From Deltaproteobacteria bacterium (GTDB lineage Bacteria; Desulfobacterota; GWC2-55-46; UBA9637): a DNA stretch of 39,973 nt. The DNA lies in NCBI GenBank assembly GCA_016214995.1, contig JACRML010000032.1:1-39973 (forward strand), read 5' to 3'. The notes under the pieces were generated by a model. The model did not search any database. It was given only the letters and a program-made list of their open reading frames with translations, and was not told where the DNA came from. Positions 23,223 through 30,965 of this stretch are shown one piece after another; position 1 is the stretch's first letter; each line of letters begins with the position of its first letter. The translations under genes were made by a program, and so were the position numbers.

Positions 23223-23396
23223 ATGGCAGCTAAAAAGGCAGCAAAGAAAAGCAGCAAAAAGAAAACTGGAATTAAGAAAGGGAGCAAGTATGTCTGCAGT
23301 GAATGTGGAGTAGTTCTGGTTGTAGATGAGGTTTGCGGTTGTCTTGAGGTTTGCGATTTAATCTGCTGTGGCAAACAGCTCAAAATAAAGAAATAA
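23223..23396 (+). CDS. 57-residue lysine-rich peptide with zinc-ribbon-like cysteines
   Basis: The ATG follows AAAGGAGGTAATAATT, a very strong ribosome site. The first 20 residues are mostly Lys, Ala and Ser; then CSECG, VCGC, VCDLICCG form a metal-site pattern. The length suits a small zinc or iron protein, related in outline to the desulforedoxin/rubredoxin-like Cys patterns. I do not recognise the exact family. It lies 65 nt after the propeller gene and 10 nt before rlmB. Confidence 0.7.
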   Translation: MAAKKAAKKSSKKKTGIKKGSKYVCSECGVVLVVDEVCGCLEVCDLICCGKQLKIKK

Positions 23397-23406
23397 CAAC
23401 CAATCC

Positions 23407-24153
23407 ATGCGAATAATCTACGGCATAAACCCTGTATCAGAGGCCTTAAAATCCCATCCTGAATATTTCAAAGATATACTTATTGCGCGTGGCAAGGGTG
23501 ATCAGGCAAGTGAAAAAATAAAAAAGCTTGCTGAACAACACGGCATAAAATGCAGGATAGTTGAAAAGGGTGAAATTGAAAGACTTGCCCAAACCTCACA
23601 CCATCAAGGCGTTATCGGCATCATCGCTGAATTCAAATATGTGGATATTGAAGATATTTTAGAGAGTTGGAAATCATCCGGTGAAAAGGCTTTTATTCTT
23701 ATTCTGGACTGTATTCAAGACCCTCAGAATCTCGGTTCGTTAATCAGGACAGCAAATGCAGCCGGCGCTCACGGCGTGATTATTCCAAAAGACAGAGCGG
23801 CAGAGGTTACGGCTGCCGTAGTAAAGGCATCAGCAGGTGCAATTGAACATATGTTGATTAGCCGCGTAACCAATATTGCCGATACCATTTTAAAACTCAA
23901 AGAGGCGGGTTTGTGGATAATAGGGATAGAGGCCGGCGGAAATCAGGATATTTACTCTTTTGATATGAACACAGATTTGGCAATCGTAATAGGAAGCGAA
24001 GGCAAAGGCATAAGACGGCTTGTCAAGGAAAGATGCGATGTTTGTCTCTCTATTCCTATGAAAGGCAGCATCTCATCTTTAAACGCATCCGTTGCCGGAG
24101 GCATAGCGCTCTTTGAGGTGGTGAGGAGAAGGCGGGGGTTGCCACATCGGTGA
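23407..24153 (+). CDS. rlmB: RlmB-type 23S rRNA 2'-O-ribose methyltransferase (TrmH/SpoU family)
   Basis: 248 residues. The N-terminal substrate-binding domain (YGINPVSEALKSHP...HHQGVIGIIAEF, about 1-78) is followed by the SpoU knotted domain: LDCIQDPQNLGSLIRTANAAGAHGVIIPKDR (motif 1), IVIGSEGKGIRRLV (motif 2) and IPMKGSISSLNASVAGGIALFEVVR (motif 3). It methylates G2251 of 23S rRNA in the E. coli enzyme. The complete set of motifs makes assignment to the RlmB group good; another SpoU target is possible. Confidence 0.9.
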   Translation: MRIIYGINPVSEALKSHPEYFKDILIARGKGDQASEKIKKLAEQHGIKCRIVEKGEIERLAQTSHHQGVIGIIAEFKYVDIEDILESWKSSGEKAFILILDCIQDPQNLGSLIRTANAAGAHGVIIPKDRAAEVTAAVVKASAGAIEHMLISRVTNIADTILKLKEAGLWIIGIEAGGNQDIYSFDMNTDLAIVIGSEGKGIRRLVKERCDVCLSIPMKGSISSLNASVAGGIALFEVVRRRRGLPHR

Positions 24154-24232
24154 TTTGCCTTGACTAAAGAGTATGCAAGAATATATATTTTAGGTAAAGA
24201 GGATGCTTATATTCCCTTGAGTTGATGCATTT

Positions 24233-24535
24233 TTGGAGCCAACACTGCCATTTATCATAGATGACATAATCTGGCTGGCTGCCGTCGTAGATAAACTTGC
24301 ATGGAAGCACAACGTATTGCCGTCTGAGGTATAGGAGGTATTGACTGGCAGATGCAGGATATTCAAGAGAGAAAGCGGTAATGTTGAAGGTGAGGATTTG
24401 TATAATGCCCTCGGCAAGACAAAAAGCGGACGTTATCTGTCTGTGTTTTTTATAAGGAAATTGGGGAACAAGGCATTGATTGTAACTGCAAGGGATATGA
24501 ACAAGAGGGAGCGTGGGAGATATAAAAAAGAGTAA
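24233..24535 (+). pseudogene. BrnT-like toxin gene with an in-frame amber codon
   Basis: Reading from TTG at 24,233: a segment EPTLPFIIDDIIWLAAVVDKLAWKHNVLPSEV, then TAG (24,329-24,331), then EVLTGRCRIFKRESGNVEGEDLYNALGKTKSGRYLSVFFIRKLGNKALIVTARDMNKRERGRYKKE in the same frame. The whole fits the BrnT/COG2929 RNase toxin family, in which a Glu is common at this point (SEVEEV), so GAG to TAG is likely. A shorter product could start at TTG 24,341 but would lack the N-terminal strand. It is directly coupled to the antitoxin downstream. Confidence 0.6.
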
Positions 24536-24755
24536 ACTCAGCATGACAATATCGGAAGCAAGCGACTTTTTTGATGAGCATGATATATTTGAGGTCGCTG
24601 ATGTTGTAGAGGTCAAGGATATAAGGTTTGCGCTCAAGAAAAAGAAGTATGTAGGTTTGGACATGAGATTGTTTGAAAAGATCAAAAGTAAGGCAAAGAA
24701 GCTTCATATGAGCGAAGACATGCTGATACAGGAATGGCTTATGGAAAAGGTTTAA
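24513..24755 (+). CDS. Antitoxin, BrnA/CopG-like
   Basis: 80 residues from a GTG at 24,513, overlapping the toxin frame by 23 nt. An N-terminal toxin-wrapping part (KLSMTISEASDFFDEHDIFEVADVVEV) precedes a ribbon-helix-helix-like C-terminus (RLFEKIKSKAKKLHMSEDMLIQEWLMEKV). The toxin-before-antitoxin order is the BrnTA one. The reading frame is intact although the toxin is broken. Confidence 0.75.
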   Translation: MGDIKKSKLSMTISEASDFFDEHDIFEVADVVEVKDIRFALKKKKYVGLDMRLFEKIKSKAKKLHMSEDMLIQEWLMEKV

Positions 24756-25110
24756 TAAAATGATTATATAACAAAGCCTTCATCTTCTGCATGGTTTTTA
24801 CATCCAGCCGCAGGTTATTCTTATCGTATCGTTCAAAAGAATCGTTTAAAAGAAATGTGAATAAGTTAAGATACATATGCGACATTCCTGAAATGAAGAA
24901 GGTTGTAGATAAGATTTTGAATGATTTGCAGAAATGATAGAGCCAGACCCGCGCTTCACCTCACCAGAGGCCTGCGCAATCCTTACCAGCAATCTCGATC
25001 CTTCCTCATCAGCTTCTTTGAGCAGAGCATTAGTTGATGTAAAGAAAGGCAAGAAATGCTGGAAGTGTTCTCTATTCCCATATCCTTTTATATATCCTTA
25101 TGCCCAAACT
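24756..25110. pseudogene. Accessory gap with a gene remnant
   Basis: A 48-codon frame at 24,791-24,937 (plus strand) ends SKESFKRNVNKLRYICDIPEMKKVVDKILNDLQK, which looks like the C-terminal end of a larger protein whose front is missing. The rest of the gap shows only short unconvincing frames on both strands (for instance a minus-strand frame with NALLKEADEEGSRLLVRIAQ near 25,010-25,045 that may be another fragment). No start signals are seen. Confidence 0.3.
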
Positions 25111-26184
25111 TTAAAACTCAACCACAACGTCTTTACCAAGCGACAACCCAGCAACTTCAGCAGCGAGCTTAATTATAGTTTTTTTTAGAATATTGTTGAG
25201 GTTGGTTGCCACCAGCCAACCACCAGGGAGCGATTCACGGCAGTCACGCAAGTCTGGACGATCAGGATACAACTCCTCCGCAGTGTGAGCGATGTAACGG
25301 CGCTTGCGTCCTTGAGCGTCTGGATGTTGTGAGCAGCGTTCAAGAAATGACGGGTCTCTTTTCGCAAGTTCGCGCAGCACAATGACCATTGCATCCTTGG
25401 CATTGTGATAAGAGTGTGTTTTACCGAGCATATAGAGCTTTCCGCTTCGCGAAGGTTTGCCAGGAGGGAACTGAACACCTCTGCGCTGGCCCACCTCAGG
25501 ACTTGGAGTTTGCACACTCTTGCTGCCCAATCCTGCAAGAAATTCCGCAACATCATCGTCGTCTGGACGGACACCAGCCTTCGATTCTACAGCACTAGCA
25601 AGGAGGTCTACCAGTAACTCATCTCCTTTTTCCACCAACTCGCGCCATGCTTCTGGGATGATAATCCGAGCTTGTGATTTGCGATTACGACTACGATATT
25701 CCTTACGAGCAGTTTCGAGTGCTTCTCCTGACTCAACCTTTGTACGAGAGAGGTATCGTGTAAGAACCTCCGTGGCCTCGGTCGATGGCCGCTCAAAAAG
25801 GTCGAGCTTGTAAACACGGCGGTCTTCGTAGCTGCCTTGTTCGGCTGGGAGGTAAAAGCTCCATGTCTTCCCATCCGTTAAAACTATAAACGGAACACCT
25901 GTATGGAAAGCGTATTCCAATGCTTGGCGGACAGAGTCTTCCGCCTTGCCGGGCTGTTTCACCTCGATGAGAACAGAAGGCTTTGAAGGTGGATGACAAA
26001 GCGCAAAATCAGAACGGCCTTCGCCTGTCTGAAATTCCGGCCAAACAATCGTAGTATCCCAAGTGTCCCAACCAAGTTCCTGAAGTACCCGTAATACGAT
26101 TCCCTGTGAAACTGCCTGTTCATTCGGGAATTTTCCCTGACGCAGTCGTGCTATAATATCAGTTACTGTAGCTTCGATAGTCAT
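25111..26184 (-). CDS. Solitary restriction-type nuclease with HsdR_N-like domain
   Basis: 357 residues. The N-terminal domain (about 20-130) has a PD-(D/E)xK layout: GRSDFALCHPPSKPSVLIEVKQPGKAEDSVRQALEYAF, with Asp near 59 and Glu-x-Lys near 73-75, like HsdR N-terminal and other restriction nucleases. A charged linker (140-245) follows. The C-terminal part (SGKLYMLGKTHSYHNAKDAMVIVLRELAKRDPSFLERC) looks like a DNA-binding or association domain. There is no methyltransferase or helicase partner next to it. Codon use is more GC-rich than the neighbours, which suggests transfer. Confidence 0.75.
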   Translation of the reverse strand: MTIEATVTDIIARLRQGKFPNEQAVSQGIVLRVLQELGWDTWDTTIVWPEFQTGEGRSDFALCHPPSKPSVLIEVKQPGKAEDSVRQALEYAFHTGVPFIVLTDGKTWSFYLPAEQGSYEDRRVYKLDLFERPSTEATEVLTRYLSRTKVESGEALETARKEYRSRNRKSQARIIIPEAWRELVEKGDELLVDLLASAVESKAGVRPDDDDVAEFLAGLGSKSVQTPSPEVGQRRGVQFPPGKPSRSGKLYMLGKTHSYHNAKDAMVIVLRELAKRDPSFLERCSQHPDAQGRKRRYIAHTAEELYPDRPDLRDCRESLPGGWLVATNLNNILKKTIIKLAAEVAGLSLGKDVVVEF

Positions 26185-26369
26185 AACATTCTATGGGAAA
26201 TAAAGAGACATTTATTACCTATTTTCATATTCACTCAACCGTAGTTTGCATATTCATTTTTTCAACTCCTCTATTAACCACACTACAGGGTTTTTATCAC
26301 ATCCTCATATCCTTGTAAAATAAAATGTTAATGGGACTATTAAATGAAGAGAGGGATTTAAATGTGAAT

Positions 26370-26917
26370 ACCCTGCGCCAAGAGCGCAGGGTGTCAAAGT
26401 TCAAACAACTTCAGTTGGTTGATATCTTCTTCTCTGCCTTGCTTTCTTATGTATTCCTCTATAACCTTCCTGTCGCCTCTTCCACTCACTGTCGCAATAT
26501 AATATCCATCAGTCCAGAATTCCCCTCCCCACAACACCTTCTTCACTTCAGGAACTTCTTCGAATATATTCCGTGATGCAATGCTCTTTATCAATCGTAT
26601 AACTTGTCCCCCTGAATACTTCGGCAAAAATCGGCACAACACATGCACATGATTCTGGTCAAATCCAACTTGTTGAATCTCTACCGCATACCGTTCCTTG
26701 AACCCTTTCATTGATCCAATCATCGCCTTTTGAACTCTCTTGTCCAACAAAGACTTGCGATACTTTACCGTAATCTGGATATGATAATAACATTCAGATA
26801 CATTATGGTACCAGTACCATAAATCATACTTTTCTTTCATGCCCCCATTATATGACTTACTGGTGCTTCGCACCAAGCCAATTCATCCCTGCGCCAAGAG
26901 CGCAGGGATGAATTGGC
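26370..26917 (-). mobile_element. IS200/IS605-type insertion sequence
   Basis: A Y1 transposase gene lies between two hairpins sharing the core CCCTGCGCCAAGAGCGCAGGG: ACCCTGCG/CGCAGGGT at 26,370-26,392 and a long perfect hairpin GCCAATTCATCCCTGCG/CGCAGGGATGAATTGGC at 26,877-26,917. A further hairpin CTTGGTGC/GCACCAAG flanks it inside. Subterminal hairpins without terminal inverted repeats are the hallmark of single-strand IS200/IS605 transposition. Exact cleavage sites were not determined. Confidence 0.82.
26394..26840 (-). CDS. tnpA: IS200/IS605 TnpA (Y1 HUH transposase)
   Basis: 148 residues from the ATG at 26,838-26,840. Core features: YHIQITVKYRKSLLD, the HUH motif in NHVHVLC (His-Val-His, about 69-73), SIASRNIFEEVPEVKKVLWGGEFW and the catalytic tyrosine region DGYYIATVSGRGDRKVIEEYIRKQG (about 108-132). 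It cuts and joins single-stranded DNA at the hairpin ends. There is no TnpB. The frame is intact, so the element may be active. Confidence 0.93.
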   Translation of the reverse strand: MKEKYDLWYWYHNVSECYYHIQITVKYRKSLLDKRVQKAMIGSMKGFKERYAVEIQQVGFDQNHVHVLCRFLPKYSGGQVIRLIKSIASRNIFEEVPEVKKVLWGGEFWTDGYYIATVSGRGDRKVIEEYIRKQGREEDINQLKLFEL

Positions 26918-26922
26918 TGTCA

Positions 26923-27222
26923 TTAAAATGGAGACCTATTTATTTTTTCAAGTAACTCCTTAAAATTCATATAGACATCTCGTCTGTGTCCTATGAAATA
27001 AATTTCTATGAGGTGCTGTTCTTCTATTATCATGTAGATAATACGATATTTGCCAATGGCAATAGAGCGGAAGCTGGAAAGCTCGTCAACGAGTTCCTTT
27101 CCGTCAAACGGGTGATTTATAAGTCTTTCAATGCCATGTTTCACGCTGGGTTTTATCGCTGGAGGGAGTTTTTTAACCGCATTTCTTGCTTCAGGCAGAT
27201 ATATAAGTCTGAATAGTTTCAT
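26923..27222 (-). CDS. RelE/ParE-family toxin
   Basis: 99 residues: MKLFRLIYLPEARNAVKKLPPAIKPSVKHGIERLINHPFDGKELVDELSSFRSIAIGKYRIIYMIIEEQHLIEIYFIGHRRDVY. This is the RelE fold with the basic GKYRIIY strand and IGHRRDVY tail. RelE-type toxins cleave ribosome-bound mRNA, while ParE-type ones inhibit gyrase; the C-terminal His-Arg pair favours RelE. The start overlaps the antitoxin stop by four bases (ATGA-type coupling). Confidence 0.9.
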   Translation of the reverse strand: MKLFRLIYLPEARNAVKKLPPAIKPSVKHGIERLINHPFDGKELVDELSSFRSIAIGKYRIIYMIIEEQHLIEIYFIGHRRDVYMNFKELLEKINRSPF

Positions 27223-27488
27223 TCATGCCAGACCTCTTCGTGGGTATAAAACTTTCCTTGCTTCCGCTGTTTTTTGGCGCGTTTCAGGGCATTCATTATC
27301 TCTTTGTCGCTTAAGATGTCTATTGTTTCCAGCAGCCCTTCAAACCGCTCAATGTTTATCAAAATGCCTACAGGAACCCCATTTTTTGTTATAGCAATGG
27401 TTTCATCCATTTCTTCCACCTTTCTCATAATATCAAGAAAGTCTCTTTTTGCCTGTGTAATCGGGATTACCTCCTGAACCTCTCTCAT
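27219..27488 (-). CDS. Phd/YefM-family antitoxin
   Basis: 89 residues from the ATG at 27,486-27,488, with AGGAGG five bases upstream; longer in-frame codons to 27,542 lack a ribosome site. MREVQEVIPITQAKRDFLDIMRKVEEMDETIAITKNGVPVGILINIERFEGLLETIDIL is the Phd/YefM DNA-binding fold. The charged C-terminus would neutralise the RelE-type toxin. It is the first gene of the pair. Confidence 0.9.
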   Translation of the reverse strand: MREVQEVIPITQAKRDFLDIMRKVEEMDETIAITKNGVPVGILINIERFEGLLETIDILSDKEIMNALKRAKKQRKQGKFYTHEEVWHE

Positions 27489-27624
27489 ATATACCTCCTG
27501 AATTTTTATGACCATTTTAATTTTAAAATTACAATAAGTCAAGAAATTTCATGAAATCTTAAGGAATGAAAAGGGGCATATATTCGGGACACATGTTCAC
27601 ACTCAAAAATTGCCCAGATGCAAG

Positions 27625-27703
27625 CCCTTGACAAATTATCTCCTTTGCCAAAGGCAAAAGAGTTTCGTGTTTTGCTTCGGCAACACACATAATTTGTTAA
27701 GGG
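27625..27703. mobile_element. 79-bp MITE, copy 1
   Basis: Ends CCCTTGACAAATTA and TAATTTGTTAAGGG are inverted. Flanks are CAAG (27,621-27,624) and CAAG (27,704-27,707), a 4-bp target duplication. Internal hairpin TTTGCCAAAGGCAAA. Non-coding. Confidence 0.75.
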
Positions 27704-27774
27704 CAAGGCGGAGCAAGCAAGTAATGTGGAAGTTTATCCCCTACCAAAGTCAACCATAAAGGTCGGCACTACTA

Positions 27775-27999
27775 CAAACGCAAGATTTGAGCCAAAGACA
27801 AGCCCTTGACAAATTAACTCCTTTGCCTTTGACAAATGAGTTTTGTGTTTTGCTTCAACAAAATACATAATTTGTCAAGGGCAAGGAAAAGATGGCTGGA
27901 CAAAACGGAGCATACTTGGGGACAGATTTCAAATCTGTCCCCAGTGTGAGTATTTGGACAGCCAGATTTGACGCAGTATTTGGCCAAAGGTTGCGTTTG
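27775..27999. mobile_element. MITE core family copy carrying a nested MITE
   Basis: Begins CAAACGCAAGATTTGAGCCAAAGA and ends TTTGGCCAAAGGTTGCGTTTG, the same ends and interior (GACAAAACGGAGCATACT, GAGTATTTGGACA) as 39,307-39,430. It additionally holds a TGGGGACAGATTT/AAATCTGTCCCCA palindrome in the middle and the 79-bp element at 27,803-27,881. Confidence 0.75.
27803..27881. mobile_element. 79-bp MITE, copy 2, nested in the element at 27,775-27,999
   Basis: CCCTTGACAAATTA...TAATTTGTCAAGGG, with CAAG target duplications at 27,799-27,802 and 27,882-27,885. The unoccupied site is visible in the sister copy at 39,328-39,345 (AAAGACAAGGAAAAG), so the insertion is exact. Confidence 0.85.
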
Positions 28000-28005
28000 T
28001 AACCC

Positions 28006-29424
28006 TTACCACACCCCTGTCGCAAGATACTCATGTATAGAATCCGCCGCCTTCCTGCCATCGCCCATGGCAAGTATGACAGTTGCGCCGCCCCTTACAA
28101 TATCACCGCCTGAGAACACACCTTTTTTGCTGGTTCTGCCTGTATCCTGGTTTACGGTGATATTACCCCACTTATTTATCTTTATGTCGGGAGTTGTCTG
28201 AGGGATGAGCGGGTTTGCGCCATTTCCGATTGCAACGATTGCAACATCCACATCTATCTGAAATTCAGAGCCTTTGACCGCCACCGGCCGCCTCCTCCCT
28301 GATTCATCAGGTTCTCCAAGCTCCATCTTGATACATTCAATCTTTCTGAGCCTTGCTTCATCATCGCCGATAAATCTTGTTGGATTGGTAAGCAGTTGAA
28401 ACTTCAGCCCTTCCTCTTCACCATGATGAACCTCTTCAATCCGTGCAGGCATCTCTTCTCTTGAGCGGCGGTAAATGATGGTAACCTCTTCAGGGCAGAG
28501 CCTCAAAGCCGTCCTCGCAGCATCCATTGCAGTGTTGCCGCCGCCGATTACAACAACCCTTTTGCCTCTCAGAACAGGCGTGTCATATTCAGGGAATTGA
28601 TATGCGCGCATCAGATTGACTCGCGTAAGGTATTCATTTGCAGAATATACTCCAATGAGATTTTCTCCGGGAATATTCATAAATGTCGGAAGCCCCGCGC
28701 CTGTGCCTACAAAAACAGCATCGTAGCCATTGGACAGGAGCTCATCTATTGTTTTCAGCTTTCCAATAACTGCATTGCAGAGAATCTCAACGCCCATCTT
28801 TTTTACATACTCAATCTCTGCCTCAACAATCTTTTTGGGTAGTCTGAATTCAGGGATGCCATACATCAAGACACCGCCTGCAACATGAAGCGCCTCAAAT
28901 ATAGTAACCTTATGTCCCTTTTTTACCAAATCGCCTGCCACTGTCAGGCCTGCAGGTCCTGCGCCGACTATAGCCACTTTCTTGCCTGTCCACTTTGGTA
29001 TATCAGGGATGGTAACCTCCCCATGCTCCCGTGCGTAATCGGCTGCAAACCTCTCTAACCTTCCAATGGATACCGGCTGGCCCTTTTTACCCACCAGGCA
29101 TACCTTTTCGCACTGGTCTTCCTGAGGGCAGACCCTGCCGCAAACTGCAGGGAGGGCATTGGTTTCTTTGAGTTTTTTTGCGGCATCAACAAACTTACCT
29201 TCCGCAATAAGCCTTACAAACCAAGGTATGTCAATATTTACAGGGCATCCGCCAACACACAACGGATTCTTGCATTGGATGCACCTTTTTGCCTCTTGCA
29301 TTGCCAGTTCAGGGGTATAGCCTTGCGGTACTTCATAGAAATTTTTTACCCGCTCCTTTGGGTCCTGTTCGGACATTGGCTGTCTGGGGATTTTCATCCG
29401 TTCTTTTATTTCTTTTGGGTCCAT
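28006..29424 (-). CDS. NfnB/SudA/GltD-type FAD-NADPH Fe-S oxidoreductase
   Basis: 472 residues. The N-terminal two-cluster domain (CIQCKNPLCVGGCPVNIDIP, about 50-69; CGRVCPQEDQCEKVC, about 95-109) precedes two Rossmann domains: FAD site VAIVGAGPAGLTVAGDLVKKGHKVTIFE (about 150-177) and NAD(P) site VVVIGGGNTAMDAARTALR (about 288-306). The family includes the small subunit of glutamate synthase and the large subunit of NfnAB or sulfide dehydrogenase. Because the partner upstream is a SudB/NfnA-type flavoprotein and no GltB is present, the Nfn/Sud assignment is favoured (NADH + reduced ferredoxin with NADP+, or polysulfide). Confidence 0.88.
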   Translation of the reverse strand: MDPKEIKERMKIPRQPMSEQDPKERVKNFYEVPQGYTPELAMQEAKRCIQCKNPLCVGGCPVNIDIPWFVRLIAEGKFVDAAKKLKETNALPAVCGRVCPQEDQCEKVCLVGKKGQPVSIGRLERFAADYAREHGEVTIPDIPKWTGKKVAIVGAGPAGLTVAGDLVKKGHKVTIFEALHVAGGVLMYGIPEFRLPKKIVEAEIEYVKKMGVEILCNAVIGKLKTIDELLSNGYDAVFVGTGAGLPTFMNIPGENLIGVYSANEYLTRVNLMRAYQFPEYDTPVLRGKRVVVIGGGNTAMDAARTALRLCPEEVTIIYRRSREEMPARIEEVHHGEEEGLKFQLLTNPTRFIGDDEARLRKIECIKMELGEPDESGRRRPVAVKGSEFQIDVDVAIVAIGNGANPLIPQTTPDIKINKWGNITVNQDTGRTSKKGVFSGGDIVRGGATVILAMGDGRKAADSIHEYLATGVW

Positions 29425-29447
29425 TAACTTCGTTCCTTTTTCATAAA

Positions 29448-29530
29448 TGATTACACAGATATGGAAAAGCGATTACACAGAATTAAACCACTATTTTGCC
29501 TTAATCTGTGCAGTCTGCCCTTGTAATTGC
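29448..29530. repeat. Word-type hairpin (GATTACACAGA words)
   Basis: ATGATTACACAGATATGG and GCGATTACACAGAATTAA face TTAATCTGTGCAG and TTGTAATTGC. It lies in the gap between the two Nfn-like genes. Confidence 0.5.
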
Positions 29531-29540
29531 TGTAGTCATA

Positions 29541-30392
29541 TTATGTCCTCTCATAACACCTTGGGCCTTCATGATACGTGGCCTCTTCCATTGCCATTTT
29601 TTCCTCTTTGAGATAACTCCTGTTTCTCCTTATTAGTTCATCAAAGTCAACTTCGTGGCCGTCGAATTCCGGTCCGTCAACGCAGACAAATTGATTTTTG
29701 CCGCCTATGGTTACCCTGCATGAGCCGCACATGCCTGTGCCATCTACCATTATTGGATTAAGACTGACCATAGTATGGATTTTATACGGTCTTGTTACAT
29801 TACATACCGCCCTCATCATAGGTATAGGGCCTATACCGACAACGATATCAATCCTTTTCTGTTCGTCTATAAGTTTTTGAACTATCTGAGTTACAAAGCC
29901 GTGGTGGCCATAACTCCCATCATCTGTTGTTATAAAAACCTCATTGCTTATCTTTTTCATTTCATGTTCAAGGATTAGAAGCTCTTTTGTTCTAGCGCCT
30001 ATGATGGAGATAACCTTATTGCCGACAGCCTTCAATACCTTTGCAATAGGATAGACAGGCGCAGTGCCTATGCCCCCTCCAACACAAACAGCTGTGCCGA
30101 AATTCTCTATGTGTGTCGCTTTGCCTAAAGGGCCGACAACATCCATGATGGTGTCACCTTTTCTAAGGGCGCCGAGCATGGAAGTAGTCTTGCCAACCTC
30201 CTGAGATATGATGGTGATTGTGCCTTCTGAATTATCAGAATCCACAATGGTAAGCGGTATCCTTTCGCCATGCTCATTCAGACGAATGATAATAAACTGG
30301 CCTGCCTTTCTTTTCTTTGCAATCATCGGCGCCTTTATCTTAAAAAGGGCAACGGTATGTGAAAGCTGTTTTTTTTCTGCTATCTCAAACAA
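29541..30392 (-). CDS. NfnA/SudB-type ferredoxin-NAD(P)+ reductase subunit
   Basis: 283 residues from a TTG at 30,390-30,392, chosen because AAGAAAGGAG stands just upstream and the product then starts at the conserved FEIAEKKQLSHTVALFKIKAP; the longer frame reads through a hairpin. FAD-binding region GQFIIIRLNEHGERIPLTI; NAD(P) region CVGGGIGTAPVYPIAKVL (about 97-116). C-terminal [2Fe-2S] cysteines lie in GTGMCGSCRVTIGGKNQFVCVDGPEFDGHEVDF. It pairs with the downstream NfnB/SudA subunit in electron bifurcation or sulfide/NADPH chemistry in the cytoplasm. Confidence 0.9.
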   Translation of the reverse strand: MFEIAEKKQLSHTVALFKIKAPMIAKKRKAGQFIIIRLNEHGERIPLTIVDSDNSEGTITIISQEVGKTTSMLGALRKGDTIMDVVGPLGKATHIENFGTAVCVGGGIGTAPVYPIAKVLKAVGNKVISIIGARTKELLILEHEMKKISNEVFITTDDGSYGHHGFVTQIVQKLIDEQKRIDIVVGIGPIPMMRAVCNVTRPYKIHTMVSLNPIMVDGTGMCGSCRVTIGGKNQFVCVDGPEFDGHEVDFDELIRRNRSYLKEEKMAMEEATYHEGPRCYERT

Positions 30393-30414
30393 AATAATCT
30401 CCTTTCTTTTTAGC

Positions 30415-30600
30415 AGTTTGTTGAAAAACTCAACAAACTCTGATTGCACAGATAAAAGATTAGATTACACAGATTAAAACCCTTTGAAATATCTGTGTAA
30501 TCATTTTTCCTAATCTGTGTAATCAAGGCTGTTGATATCTTTTTCAACAGCCTTTTCGAGAAGGTATTATCCGGAAAATGCAACAATTGCAACTATCCCA
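30415..30600. repeat. Three hairpins upstream of the Nfn genes
   Basis: AGTTTGTTG/CAACAAACT (30,415-30,440). A word hairpin GATTACACAGATT / AATCTGTGTAATC with tandem copies on both arms (30,442-30,476 and 30,490-30,524). A GGCTGTTGA/TCAACAGCC stem with TTTT after it (30,527-30,556), usable as a terminator. No gene. Confidence 0.6.
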
Positions 30601-30661
30601 AAATCCTAAATCGGATTTTGAGACTATTGAAGCATATAAAATCTGGAGAAGGGTTGTCAAC

Positions 30662-30743
30662 CCTTGACAAAATAAAAGGTTTAGTCTTTGACTAAGCCTT
30701 TTGCCTGATTTTATTAAAGATAAAATCAGCTATTTTGTCAAGG
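30662..30743. mobile_element. MITE related to the 79-bp family
   Basis: CCTTGACAAAATA...TATTTTGTCAAGG with inner hairpin AGTCTTTGACT. Flanked by TCAAC and TCAAG. Length 82 bp, similar to the elements at 27,625 and 27,803 but with A/T differences at the ends. Confidence 0.65.
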
Positions 30744-30766
30744 TCAAGATAAATGACCAACTCCAA

Positions 30767-30900
30767 GTAATGCCCCACTGAAGGGTGGGGTGGGATACAC
30801 ATAATTATAGGCTGTGGAGTGCTGTGGCTTGCCGCCGCTTTCAAAAGCGAAAGCGAGCTTTAGCACTCCAAAAACTTACTATCCTTCAGTGAGGCATTAC
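30767..30900. mobile_element. 134-bp palindromic element before recJ
   Basis: Long inverted ends GTAATGCCCCACTGAAGG and CCTTCAGTGAGGCATTAC (17 of 18 paired) and inner arms GGAGTGCT/AGCACTCC and CGCTTTC/GAAAGCG. No coding frame. Confidence 0.65.
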
Positions 30901-30965
30901 AACCCCAAATAGATTGATTTTTCTATTCCATTTTGATAGGGTGATTCCTAACGGGGTAAAAGGAA

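Noticed and set aside
28006..29424. Annotating this gene as glutamate synthase small subunit.
   Set aside because: No large subunit is present and the partner upstream is an NfnA/SudB-type flavoprotein, so an Nfn/Sud complex is favoured, though not proven.
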